From Eremophila alpestris peregrina (taxonomy: Eukaryota > Chordata > Aves > Passeriformes > Alaudidae), in NCBI GenBank assembly GCA_009792885.1, contig WMCF01000174.1:18785-82784 (forward strand): DNA of 64,000 nucleotides, written 5' to 3'. Below the pieces are notes generated by a model that did not search any database, was not told where the DNA came from, and saw nothing but the letters and a program-made list of their open reading frames with translations. Shown piece after piece: positions 1-10,080 of the stretch. The position numbers and the translations under genes were made by a program. Position 1 is the first letter of the stretch; every line of letters starts with the position of its first letter.

Positions 1-29
1 GGGGGGGGGGGGGGGGGGGGGGGGGGGGG
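1..29. repeat. Poly-G run at window edge
   Basis: The first 29 bases are all G. The run touches the window edge, so its full length is unknown. It may be a true homopolymer or an assembly-end artefact; G/C runs this long are error-prone in long-read data. Confidence 0.9.
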
Positions 30-79
30 AGGTTGCCTTGGCCACGCATCCCTCTGTGAATGCATGACGTGCGCAGGGC

Positions 80-150
80 TGGCGCCAGGCTGTCTGGGGC
101 CGGGAGTTAGATCAACACAGCTGGAGGGCCCGGGCCACAGCTGGGCAAAG
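80..150 (+). promoter_or_regulatory. Candidate BMP-responsive enhancer of ID3 (SMAD site plus E-boxes)
   Basis: Bases 80-95 read TGGCGCC, five bases, then GTCT. This is the composite SMAD1/5-SMAD4 BMP response element known from ID-family enhancers, with exact spacing. Two CAGCTG E-boxes follow at about 118 and 139, then a GC-rich stretch. The element lies about 1.8 kb upstream of the ID3 TATA box. ID genes are direct BMP targets, so control of ID3 is the natural inference. The match is seen in sequence; the function is not shown. Confidence 0.55.
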
Positions 151-1730
151 GCAGCGGGTCCCGCCGCCCAGGCAGAGCCTGTGGGAACCGCCGCCAACAA
201 AACCCCCCTGCAAACAAAAGCTCTCCCCCGAGTCCCTCTGAAGCCTTTCAGCGCACCCCCCCCCCTTGGAAAATGAGAGGGGGTGTATGGGAATAAGCAG
301 AGGCTGTATGTTGTTGTTTTGTATTGAGGGGAAGTCACAAGAAGGATTCAGGTGGTGGTCTGAAAAGAGTTTCTAAATGTTTTGTAAACACTTTAAAAAT
401 CGGTGTTAATTTCATAAAGTTTTACATTTATCACTTATTTGAAAAAAGATGTCTAATTATTTTTAACTTTATTTTGTTGGTTTGTGTTTTTTTCTTGGGG
501 AGGGGGATCTTGGTTGTTGGCTCTTGCCCCAAAATAGGTTAATGAGGGTAATTATGCCTCTTCCCAATCTGCTATTCTTTACACAGGAGAGATTTCCCAG
601 GAAATTCACACCGAGTGAGGTGGGGGAGGAGGGGGAAAAGAAAAATAAAATATACAAAAATAATCCAACCCCAAAAAGTGTTGGATGCTGCTTTCAAGGG
701 ATTTTTGTTGAGCAGCTTATGGCTTGGGGGACATGTGGGCAGGAGGGTGCCCTCCAACCTGCAATCCCCAGACCTCTTGGGGCGGGGGGTGGAAATAAAC
801 CCCAGCATTTCCAAAGTGGGATTTGGGCGGATCTAGAATAAATCGCCGCCGTGGGCAGGAGTAATATAGTCCAGCTGCCTGCACCCCCAACCCCTCATTA
901 TCTGGGACCCCCGGACCAAGCAGGGTGCCCCCAGCCCTCTCGGCTGTAACATTCCCTTTCTGCACTTTCATAGCCAAGCCCCCATACCCTTAACTAAATC
1001 CCACGGAAGTCAGTATTTGGGGGAGTGAGGTTTTCTCCCCTTGGGCTCATGCAGATTCACAGTCTGGGTGTTTCAGGGCTGGCACTTCTGCGGGGCCCCT
1101 CCATGTGCCACCCGCTGCTGTGACACCCACCAGGGACTCCAGATCTCTCCAGCTTGGGGCTTTTTCTATGGACATTCTGTGATTCGGTAAGTTTTGAGGC
1201 AGCAATGGTTCGGAAGGGCAGTTTCCTCCATATCCCACCGCCCCCCCACCCCCCGATCACTTCTACTGGGATAACCCCTTTGCCTATAAATCATCTCCCC
1301 CCTCTAAAATAAAAAACCCTCCAGGCCTCTCGCAGGCTCTGACCTAAATCTGGTTTCTCCATCGTAACCTCAGTTTTACCGCAATTAATTTTTTTCTGCT
1401 GGTCACAAGATAATTCCTGACGCCAGAAAGTCTGGAGGTCAGATGAGAAACGGATTGAGGAAAAGGGCGGCACTAATTTCCTTAAAGCAGGGAGGCTAGG
1501 AGAGGGGAAACCCCATAGTCCTGCCTAAAAATAGGGGAAATTCACTGGGAAGAGGAGGGGGGCAGTTTGGGGGTGCTGGGGTTTTAAAGGGGTTTAGGGG
1601 GAGATAATCCCCAAGAGGTTTCGCGGGTCTGGCCATGGGGAGGGGTACCTGCGTGGTCGTGTCATCCTCCGTCGGGCCACTTCGGCCATCAAAGGTCAAT
1701 TTGGGGGGCTGGGGAGGAGGGGGTGAGGTA
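151..1730. other. ID3 upstream intergenic region
   Basis: No gene is supported here. An AT-rich patch at about 360-480 contains a forkhead-type TGTAAACA at 383-390. The rest is moderately GC-rich single-copy sequence with short C and G runs. Open frames in this stretch are short and show no family resemblance. Confidence 0.6.
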
Positions 1731-1734
1731 AAGG

Positions 1735-1945
1735 GGGTTTAAGGCTTCATTTATGTGTAGGGGCGGAGTTTGATGCTTCATTGACACTCGGAGGCGGGGT
1801 TTAGGGCTTCGTTTACATAAAAGGGAAGAGATTAATGTTATTTTACATAAAAGGGGGTTGTGTTGTTCATAATTTGCATGTAGTGGGCGCGGTCAAGTCG
1901 CGCTGCCTATATAAAGGCGGCGCTGGAGTTTTTTTTCCCCCCCTT
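1735..1945 (+). promoter_or_regulatory. ID3: ID3 proximal promoter
   Basis: A TATATAAA box at 1908-1915 predicts transcription start near 1940, giving a 5' UTR of about 200 bases. An octamer motif ATTTGCAT sits at 1872-1879, about 30 bases upstream of the TATA box. From about 1740, GC boxes (near 1761, 1793 and 1886) alternate with AT-rich blocks containing TTTATG, TTTACATAAAA and TTTGCATG, spaced about 30-40 bases apart like a decayed tandem repeat. This suits an immediate-early, growth-factor-inducible gene. Confidence 0.75.
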
Positions 1946-2136
1946 CCTCTACCCTCCCCAATCTGCGAGTGAGGTACGAAAGTTTGGGGTCCAGGGGGTG
2001 AAGAGTTCAGGCTCTCAGAGCTGCCCTCTTTGGCGATCCTGGTGCTCGGAGGTCCCAGCAAAACCCCCGCTGCCGCGACAAAAACCCCGCTGCCCCTGAG
2101 GCTCCTAAGCATCTCCAGACCTGCTCTGAGCCCACC

Positions 2137-2682
2137 ATGAAAGCCATCAGCCCGGTGCGCTCCGTCCGGAGCTGCTACGAGGCCGTTTGCTGCATCTCGG
2201 AGCAGAGTTTGGCCATCGCCCGCGGCAGCCACAACAAGAGCCCGGCCTTGGAAGAGCCCATGAACTTACTCTACGATATGAACGACTGCTATTCCAAATT
2301 GAGGGAGCTGGTGCCGGGCATCCCTCAGGGCACCAAGGTGAGCCAGGTGGAGATCCTGCAGCACGTCATAGACTACATCTTCGATCTCCAGATCGTGCTG
2401 GAGGAGGGGTCCAAGGGCCGCGACCCCTCCTCCGAGGCCACCCTACTCTCCCTTAAGGTAAGGGTCGCTTTGCTAGCTATGTCGATTTGGGGAGAGAGGA
2501 TGTGTTAGGTTGGAGGTGGTAATTCGGGATGCGCGTGCTGCAGGGTGTATGGCACGGTGGGGAATGGGAAGGAGTGGTGATTTTATGCAGCGGGGGTGAT
2601 TTTAAGCCCTGTCCCCTCTCTGCAGGCGGCTGAACTCGCCTCAGAACTCCGCACCAAAGAGGAGAGAAGTTTGTGTCACTAA
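2137..2682 (+). CDS. ID3: DNA-binding protein inhibitor ID-3
   Basis: ID3 is a dominant-negative HLH protein: it dimerises with class I bHLH (E) proteins but has no basic region, so the dimers cannot bind E-boxes. It acts in the nucleus to restrain differentiation and promote proliferation. Coding exons are 2137-2457 and 2626-2682 (phase 0 junction, canonical GT/AG), giving 125 aa against 119 in human. The N-terminus carries the ID3-type SPVR and CYEAVCC motifs. The HLH lies at about residues 44-87, and the protein ends in the conserved SLCH. A further intron lies in the 3' UTR. The ATG at 2137 is the first in the predicted transcript and matches the family start. Chief alternative: another ID paralogue, disfavoured by the termini and by the E2F2 neighbour. 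Confidence 0.97.
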
Positions 2683-3735
2683 CGCCACCTCCACCAGGTG
2701 AGTGTCGCCTCCACTCACCATCACCACTGACAGCCCCGTCTTCCCCAGCAGCCCAGCTGGCGTCCCGGGCCCCCCTTTCCGACCCCCAACATTAAAATTC
2801 CCCGGGCTGCGATCCCCAGCAACCCATACGCCCCTCTCCCCAGTTGCCCTTCGCACCCCATTTTTTCATCACCCGCACCGCAGTCCACGTCCCCCAGCGC
2901 ACCACCGATGCCGATCCAAATAACGCAAAGCAGTGTTCCCCATTTCTGCAATCCCCTGCCAAGTCTCCTATCTGCACCCTAGTGCTCAGCCAGCACAAAC
3001 TCATCCCCAGCATCCCCAGCCGGGGACCAGTTATCGTCCCCGAGCAACTTGGTTTCCTGGCTCTCACCCCTCCTTCCCAAATCTCCATTCTCAACCCCAC
3101 TTAACACCACACTAATTACCACTGTTATATTTTTTTTTCCTCCCTCCCCCTCTCTTCTCTCACCTCCTGGTGCCAATTAGCAAACAGGCAGCGAGTGTCG
3201 GTTCCTGGTTCGTTATCAGCCGGAGGTAAATAGCAGCTTCCTTCGTGGCGCCGGGCTGTCTGCGACCTACCGGCCCCGCAATCGCCTCCCCCAGGCCCGG
3301 GCACTGCGAGTGGGGAGCGGCTGGTTCCGACCCCCCAGCCTTCCTCCGCCAGCATCCCACCCACGGCGCTCAGCATCCCAGCTTTGGACCTGAACTCACA
3401 CGAGATTATTTTGAATGATAGACTGATGATGAAGAGGAGGTTGTCTGTATATTTTTGGATTATAGCAGCGAGTCCTTTTTTGTTAAAGGTGTTTAATGGG
3501 ATGGTGGGGTGGGGATTTAGGGGGTTTTGGGGAGGGGGGGACAAACATCCTCGAGTATGAACCAAACTCTCAGGGGCTGTGGCCTCGTGTATTGTGGAGC
3601 TCTATACTAGAGTATAACTTTTCGTACCTTTTGTGCAGGAAGGTGAATTTCTGCGAACATGCCCTGTACTTGCTTTATAAACTTTTTATAAAAGTTATCA
3701 TTTTTACGTAATAAAAGATAATTTTGATTGGTTTT
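2683..3735 (+). other. ID3: ID3 3' UTR with an intron
   Basis: Sixteen bases after the stop a donor (GTGAGT at 2698) begins an intron ending in a long pyrimidine tract and AG at 3179-3180. The final non-coding exon starts at 3181 and continues to the poly(A) region. A 3' UTR intron is typical of ID genes. Confidence 0.75.
3710..3715 (+). terminator. ID3: ID3 polyadenylation signal
   Basis: AATAAA lies at the end of an AT-rich 3' UTR, followed within 20 bases by a T-rich element. No other strong signal lies between the ID3 stop and this point. Confidence 0.8.
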
Positions 3736-5861
3736 TCTCCTTCATCACTGGGGTAGAGGGAGCTAGGGTCACCCCTGGGTGAGAAAACAATCCCCTAGGG
3801 GGTGGGAGCCTCCCAAACTCGGAATGGAGCTTCTAGGGTTAATGTAGAAATCTCCGTAATTGTGTAATAGCGTTTAAATGTCACCTCAGGTATGGGAGGA
3901 ATTAACCCTGGGCTGCCGGCTCCTGGCCGAGTTGGCTGCTAGCTATTTTGGGTACTGCTGTGCTTATCTGATATGGAAGGAGTGAAGATGGTGCTGCGCC
4001 CCGGGGACCACCCGGAGGTGTAGCTGGAGCCCTGGGAAGAAGGGGAAAACACGCTTTTTCCACTTAACAGCTGTGTGGAAATGGGCTCCTTGGTGTCCTG
4101 ATGCTGGATTTGAGCTTCTGTTGGGCTGGAAGGGATGATGCTGCTCCCCCACGACATACCCCATAGGGGTAGAGGAGTTTCTGGGCTGCTTTTGCTTGCC
4201 CCAAGTAGTATCCCGAGAGCATTCTCTGCCTGGCCTGATCTCCTTGGGGTCAACACCCCAGGGAAGGGGTGTTGGGAGCAAAAGTGCTTTTCCCTGTCCT
4301 TGGGTAATGCTGTGGTTTCCCTTTGGCTCAGGAGCAGATGTGACCCCCAGCTGGCTCAGCTGTGGAGCTGGATCATGCTCCCTAGGGAAGGTGCTGGCCT
4401 GCCAAGGATGAGGTTAAATTAACTTCACCCCCACCTGTAGCACCATCATCTTTATCCCTGTGCTGGGTTCTGGTTTTGCTGCCGTGGGCTTAGCCATGCA
4501 TGATGTAGGTCCTACCCCGTGGCATTGGCGTGTCCCCAGGGTGCTCCAGCATCCAGGGGAGCTGGGTTTTAGGGGCTGCATTATGGGAAGAGGAGGATGG
4601 AGAAGACATGGGGGTCTCAGAGCACAGATGGATACAAACCTTCACTCCCACACACTCGCTTCAGCCTCTGTCCCAATGACAGCCATCAGGAGCTGACACC
4701 TGCAAAACGCCCCTTGACCATGATTTCCACAGGGAAAAAAGCCACAACCTGGTCTAACTGGATCAAGAGCCCCTGGGAACTTTCCTCCCTCCTCCCAGCA
4801 TGTCGTCCTCAGCTCCCCAGAGCAGGGTATCCTCAGGCACCCCTCAAGTGGGGTGGCTGTCCAGGCATGGTGGGAGGCAGGTGAGGGTGTCCCCCCAGAA
4901 ACCACTGCATCCGGGGACACAGATGCCGTTATGCTCACCGCTAATACAGGCTTTTGCCATCTCCCCTGGTTTTTGGCTCTGGAAGAAAAGGTAAGGGGTG
5001 GGTTAGGGGTGAGTGTCCCCATGGTCACCCTGGTGTCAGGGTCCTCCACCTTGTGCCAGTGCTGATGCACCAAATGGATTTAAGTGGGATGGGTGGGAAA
5101 AGCTCCCTGGGCATGAGCCAGGGGACAGGGATGAGTCTCAGTACCTGGAAGGTGGGGCTTCCTTACAGTGTGAGCACTCTAGGTCTTAATGGGCCCCCCA
5201 TCAGGGATGATGGTGGTGGAAATCCTGGACTCATGGGAGCATTAATGAGACTACTCATTAATGTAGGTGCTGGGGTCACTTGGAGAAGTCGAACTAGGCA
5301 CTGGTGGGGTGGGAGAAAACAGTCCTGCTGGGGCTGGGCACTGGGGAGGTGGAGGGGGACTCCAGCCCCCGGAGTGTTGGTGGCCCCTGTCCCTGTCCCT
5401 TCTCAGGGCTCAGGGCAGGGGATTCCCCAGGCCAGGGGCAGTGGAGTTTGGCTGGGTGTAGGTTCGGCTCTAGCTCCCAAGAAGCCTGCCAAGGGCCGTT
5501 ACCTCCTCCCCAGTGGTGGATGGATCTTGGTGCCTTGCCCGGAACAGCCACCCCGATATTCCCAGACTCTGGCACAAACCTTGTTCACACCCCACCGGCT
5601 CCCTGGAGTGGGCTGTCAAATACCAGTGCTTCCTTTGAAACTCCTTTTTTTCTCTTTATTTTTTTTTCTTAAAAAAAAAAAAAAAAAAAACAAACCCACC
5701 AAAAAACACCCCACAACTAAAAATAACTGCTGGGACTGGCATTTACCTGGGGGGAATTGATGGGATGATTTACCCCGTGGGGCAGATGGGATTTACCTCC
5801 GGTGAAGATTTACCCTGGCTGTTGTGGGATGCCGAGGCTTTCCTGGAAAGTCCTGATTAAG

Positions 5862-5925
<64 letters not shown>

Positions 5926-5944
5926 CGGGAAAAACACACAGCTA
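3736..5944. other. ID3-E2F2 intergenic, left part
   Basis: No gene is supported. The sequence is G/T-rich and single-copy apart from a 20-base A run at 5671-5690 and the A/GA repeat at its right end. The longest open frame (4954-5760, 268 codons) has no recognisable domain and runs through the A run, so it is treated as chance. Confidence 0.6.
5862..5922. repeat. (A)31 followed by (GA)n
   Basis: An uninterrupted A run (5862-5892) passes directly into about 15 GA dinucleotides. No retroposon body is recognisable beside it. Confidence 0.9.
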
Positions 5945-6445
5945 AAAATAGCCGCAGGGGCGAGATTTACCTCGGAGGGAACAGCTGGAAAGAGAAAAAT
6001 GCTTCTGGCCGAGAAAACCCGGCTTTACTTTTACCACCCCAGCTACACTGCAGGAGCGCAGAAAAGAGGGTGCGGAGGTCAAAAACTAATACCGGGGGGA
6101 GTGGTGAAGGTCGAGCGCGGCCCCGCCGTGGTGCCGGTGGCCCCTGGGCCGGCTCGTTCGCCTCTTGGCAAGCGCCGGAGTCTGATGCAATCGCAGAGCT
6201 GACGGAGGCGGCGGTTCCCACCTGTATTTGCCATTGTGTGCCCGGAGCTGTTTGCAGGTGTTTGCCGGCGCCGCGCTGTCTGAGCCGCACTTCCCTCCTC
6301 CTCCTTCTCCTCCTCCCGCTGCTGCCCCGGCCAAGGCCGGGCCTCCCTCGGCCCCCCCCGCCCGGCTCCGCGCCAGCCGCCGCTGTCACAGATGCTGCGA
6401 GCACACGCGTGACCTTGGCCAGGCGCGCTCGCGCGTGGGGGGGGT
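5945..6445. promoter_or_regulatory. CpG-rich island between ID3 and E2F2
   Basis: A CpG-dense block contains CACCTG and CAGGTG E-boxes near 6220 and 6255 and a CT/CTCC tract near 6295-6325. No coding exon could be joined to it. It may be a distal enhancer of ID3 or E2F2, or the promoter of an unrecognised non-coding RNA. The density stands out from the flanks, but the function is inference. Confidence 0.35.
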
Positions 6446-6464
6446 TTGTGACCACTGAGCGTGG

Positions 6465-6958
6465 GTGTGCACACGCACGTATGTACTGATACACATGGGC
6501 TACGCTGACACGTGTGGTGTGTGCATGTTCATGTGTGTGTGCATGTATGCACGCATGACTGCGTGCATTTGCACACACCTGTGTGCACTTACACACGTGT
6601 TTACAAACACTGACACACGTGTCTGTGCACGCTCATATGTGCAGGTGTGCATGCATGACTGTGCCCAGTTACACCCAGGTGCACTCACACACGTGTATAG
6701 GGACGCTGACACGTGTCCGGGCACACTCACAAGCGAGCATGCATTTACACCCATGCCTGTGTGTACTTACAGTGTGCATACATGCACTGACGCACATCTG
6801 TGCACACTTAAAAAATACATGCACACTTACGTATGTGGTGCATGTATGCACACACGCTTGTGTGCACTTACACAGACACACCCCTATGTGCACTTACACA
6901 CGTGCCTAAACTGACATGTGTCTGTGCACACACACGTGTGCACGTATACACAGGGGGT
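6465..6958. repeat. Degenerate ACACGTGTGTGCAC minisatellite
   Basis: About 490 bases of alternating purine-pyrimidine sequence are built from variants of a roughly 20-24 base unit containing ACACGTGT, TGTGCAC and CACTTACAC. The alternation favours Z-DNA. Open frames on both strands, rich in Cys, His and Thr, are by-products of the repeat. Confidence 0.85.
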
Positions 6959-7289
6959 CTCAGCCTGCAAACCAGCCTCTTTGGGGCTCAGCACCCCCTC
7001 GGCTGGAACTCCCCGAGATGCTGTGGAATTGGAGAAGGCTGTTCCTGCTCCCTCTCCACCCCCGTGGAGACCACCCTCTGTCCTGCAGCCAACTCGCGTG
7101 TTCCTGTCTGCCCTTCCCTCTCCCACAGGTGACATCGGGGCTTTGTCCCACGGTGTGACAGAGGCTTCACACACGTCCCAAAATCTGCCGGGGACGACGT
7201 GGGGTGGAGCCGGAGCGGTGCGGGCCCGCAGCCGCGACTCGATGCTGCCGTCTCCAGGGCAGAGGAAGAAGAACCCGGCTCACCGGGAA

Positions 7290-7475
7290 GGTTCTCCCCT
7301 CGGGAAGAACTGGGATTTCAGATTTCCTCTGGTGTACCCTTGGAAACGACCAGGACTCCCCCCGATTCCTATCCCGGCAAGAATTGGGATCTCCTCTGGT
7401 GTTCCCTTTGGGAAGGACCAGGACCTTCTCTGGTGCCCTTCGTCAAAGGGCTGGGACCCCCTCTGTTGCCCCCAT
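7290..7475. repeat. Three-copy minisatellite, unit about 65 bases
   Basis: Diverged copies share GGGAA-GAA-TGGGAT, then CTCTGGTG-CCCTT, then GACCAGGA. They begin near 7297, 7376 and 7425, the last shortened. The repeat keeps + strand frames open and produces chance ORFs of 113-229 codons. Confidence 0.6.
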
Positions 7476-9479
7476 TCCAGACACAGGGATGTATGGCATC
7501 GGGCTGTGGGGGCTGCTGGCCTCCTGTGCTTGCCTGGTGACCCATCACATGCTCCCGGGACAGTTGTTGCCCCCACTCTGGGCAGGGTACCATGGCCAGC
7601 ACAGTGATGAGATCTCTCGTCTTGCTCCAGGGTGAGGAGGCTGGTTAAGAGGCTGGTTGGGATGCTTCAGGCCATCCACAAGGTCATCCCAGACCTCTGC
7701 AACATCATGGAATGAGATAGTCTCTAATGACCTTTCCAGTCTAAACCCCTCTGGCTTGTAGGGTGGAAGCTGGTGCATGGCCCACCCATCTGGACACCTT
7801 GGTGTCAGAGGAAGATACAAGTCTGTGTCTTCTGGTATGGGAGAGGACTTTGCTGGTGGAAAGCCATGGCTGGAAAGGCTGGAAAAGGCTTATTGAGGAA
7901 ATATTAGGTAGTGGGAAAGATGCCTTTGACTCATCCCTCTGCTGTCCCGCAGCACAGCTGAGGAGGTGAGCGCCAACAAGTTTTCCCCAGCTTCTGGGTC
8001 AGCCCTTACCCCAGTGAGGTCACACTAACAACATTTGGGGACATCACCTCTGCTTTGTCCTAACTGGAGGAGTTGAGGACACAAGCTGCCAGCCCCCCCC
8101 CCCCCATACCGCAGTGTCCTTATCCTAAGGGTCACCCACTGGAGCACACCCAAGGCGGGCAAGTGACACAAACTGATCCACCCTGCCGGTCATGGCCTTG
8201 TGTTTGTGTGCTGGGATGGAGACAGCAGTTGCCTTCTTCCCACAGAGGGGAAGAAGAAGGTCTGGGTGTATTGATTTGCCAAGCTCAGCCATACTCCTGG
8301 CACAGGGGCCACACTGCCCAGCTGGGGTGGCATCACTGCTGCCAGGCCTCAGAATCTCGTATGGTGGGAGGCAAATGTCTATCCTGGATCTGAAGCTCCT
8401 GGCACGTTTCTGGGTGTCCCTCTCAGCTGAGTTGGGGTCTGGAGGTCTGGTGTCCTTCCTCGTCCACAGCAGAGGTCATGCCCAGCATGTGCATCCATCT
8501 GTCTCTATTCCAGCAGGCATCTTTGCACGAAAATCCATCTCTGCACAGGATTATCCTTATCCCAGACCTGGGCATGGAGTTGGCTCTTCCTGGAGAGGAG
8601 AATGATGGGGAGGAATTAATGGATGGAGGCAACCAGGTGATGTAATCAGAGAATAGAGAGGAACCAAGGGATAGAGACAAACAAGGTGATGGAGAGGAAC
8701 CAAGGGACAAAGAGGTACCAACTGCTGTGACTTGGTGGCCTCAGCAGAATTAAACCCTGGCTTGTCTCAGTGGCTGTGGTGGTCTTTTACTGGTGCCAGT
8801 AAGGGTCAGAGTTGCCCTCACTCGAGGGTTTGCCATTGCCTCGGTGATTCCTGTTACTGCTGCACTCTGAAATACCCTGTAGGCCAGCTTGGGTGTCCTT
8901 CATCCTGTTTTTCTCCCTTCACTTTGCCAGAAAGACCTGGTGCACTCCAAGGACGTAGATGGAATGTGGATGGCAGGTTGAATGAACTGTGAGTGAACTA
9001 GGGGCCAAATCTCCTCATGCTGAGCCCCTCTGAGATCCATGCCCTCCCCCAACAGCAACTCTCCCCTGTTTGCAGGGTGGGGAGGTGCCAGACAGCCTCT
9101 GACGGGTGGAGGCCAACATTTTTGTTATAAATAGATGTAGCTCCCTCTCCCCTACCCCGGGTTGGGGATAAGGATAGGAGAACGATGAGAAGAGTGGGAT
9201 GAGGATGAGAAGATGAGGATTGGGGCTTGATGGAGATGAGAGGACGATGAGGAATGCAGGATGAGGGGGTTGGAGAGTCACAGCCCCCGGGCTGGACCCC
9301 ACCAGATTGATGGGAGGGGGGTATCTTCTAAAAAATAAATATTTATAAATATATATATATAAATATAAATAACAGAAAATGTATCCTAGTCCCGATCCCA
9401 ACTCAGATCCCTCCATCCGCAAAACAGGCGCCCCTATCCGCAGCAGGTGGTCTCAAGAAGGTCCCTCCTCTATTTTGCA
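7476..9479. other. ID3-E2F2 intergenic, right part
   Basis: No gene is supported. Contents are a 13-base C run (8093-8105), a duplicated segment of about 40 bases at 8655-8720 sharing GAGAGGAACCAAGGGA, a GATGAG-rich simple repeat at 9160-9262, and an AT-rich TATA-like stretch at 9330-9374. The segment near 7640-7745 faintly resembles a CR1 tail but is too diverged to call. Confidence 0.55.
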
Positions 9480-9631
9480 TAAATGGTTCCGCCCGCCGCG
9501 CGGACACTTTTCGGCCCCTCCCGGCGCGGCGCCACCGGCCGTAGCGAGGGGGCGGGGCCACGGCGCCGACAGCCAATCAGCACGCGGCGTTTTCCGCGGG
9601 AAATCCGAATTTCGCGGCACGGGTTTTGGCG

Positions 9632-9632
<1 letters not shown>
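9480..9632 (+). promoter_or_regulatory. E2F2: E2F2 promoter with E2F, CCAAT and GC-box sites
   Basis: A CpG-rich block holds a GC box (GGGGGCGGGGCC at about 9548), a CCAAT box (9573-9577) and clustered E2F-type sites: a palindromic TTTTCCGCGGGAAA near 9590, TTTCGCGG near 9610, and TTTTGGCGC at 9624-9632. Mammalian E2F2 is induced at G1/S through E2F sites in its own promoter. The sites here imply the same feedback. Further GC-rich E2F-like sequence lies at 9840-9890, beyond the A run. Confidence 0.75.

Positions 9633-9634
<2 letters not shown>

Positions 9635-9708
<74 letters not shown>
9635..9708. repeat. 74-base A homopolymer in the E2F2 promoter
   Basis: An uninterrupted A run begins two bases after the last E2F site, followed by an A-rich tail to about 9735. 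A tract this long excludes nucleosomes in vitro. It may be a real expansion or an artefact of length calling. Confidence 0.9.
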
Positions 9709-9710
<2 letters not shown>

Positions 9711-10080
9711 AAAAAGAAAAAAGCCAAAAGAAAAGGAGCGCTCGGGGCCGGGCGCGATCGGGCGGGAGCGGAGCCGGGCGCGGGGGTCCCGGCCCAGGCG
9801 AGGCCGCGCTCCGGCCGCCCCGGCCCCATACGGCCCCGGTGCGGCTGATTTTTGGGGCCGAAAGCGATTTTTCCGCGGATTTCGGCGGCATTGCTGCCGC
9901 ATTCTTCTCTGCAGATTTTTCGGGGGGAATTTGGGGACCGGCCGGTGGAATCGCCCGCCGGAAAGCCTCCCCGCTCCCCCAAAATGCCACGGCTGAGATT
10001 GTGACACCCCTCCCGGCCACGGAATTGCGGGGTGCTCCTGCCCCCTTCCCCGGGCCGGGCTTATCGGAAAGGACTTTGCA

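Noticed and set aside
4954..5760. 268-codon + strand open frame
   Set aside because: No recognisable domain, runs through an A20 homopolymer, and lies in stop-poor G/T-rich sequence.
6465..6914. Overlapping Cys/His-rich open frames on both strands
   Set aside because: They follow the ACAC/GTGT minisatellite unit; open frames on both strands indicate repeat composition, not a gene.
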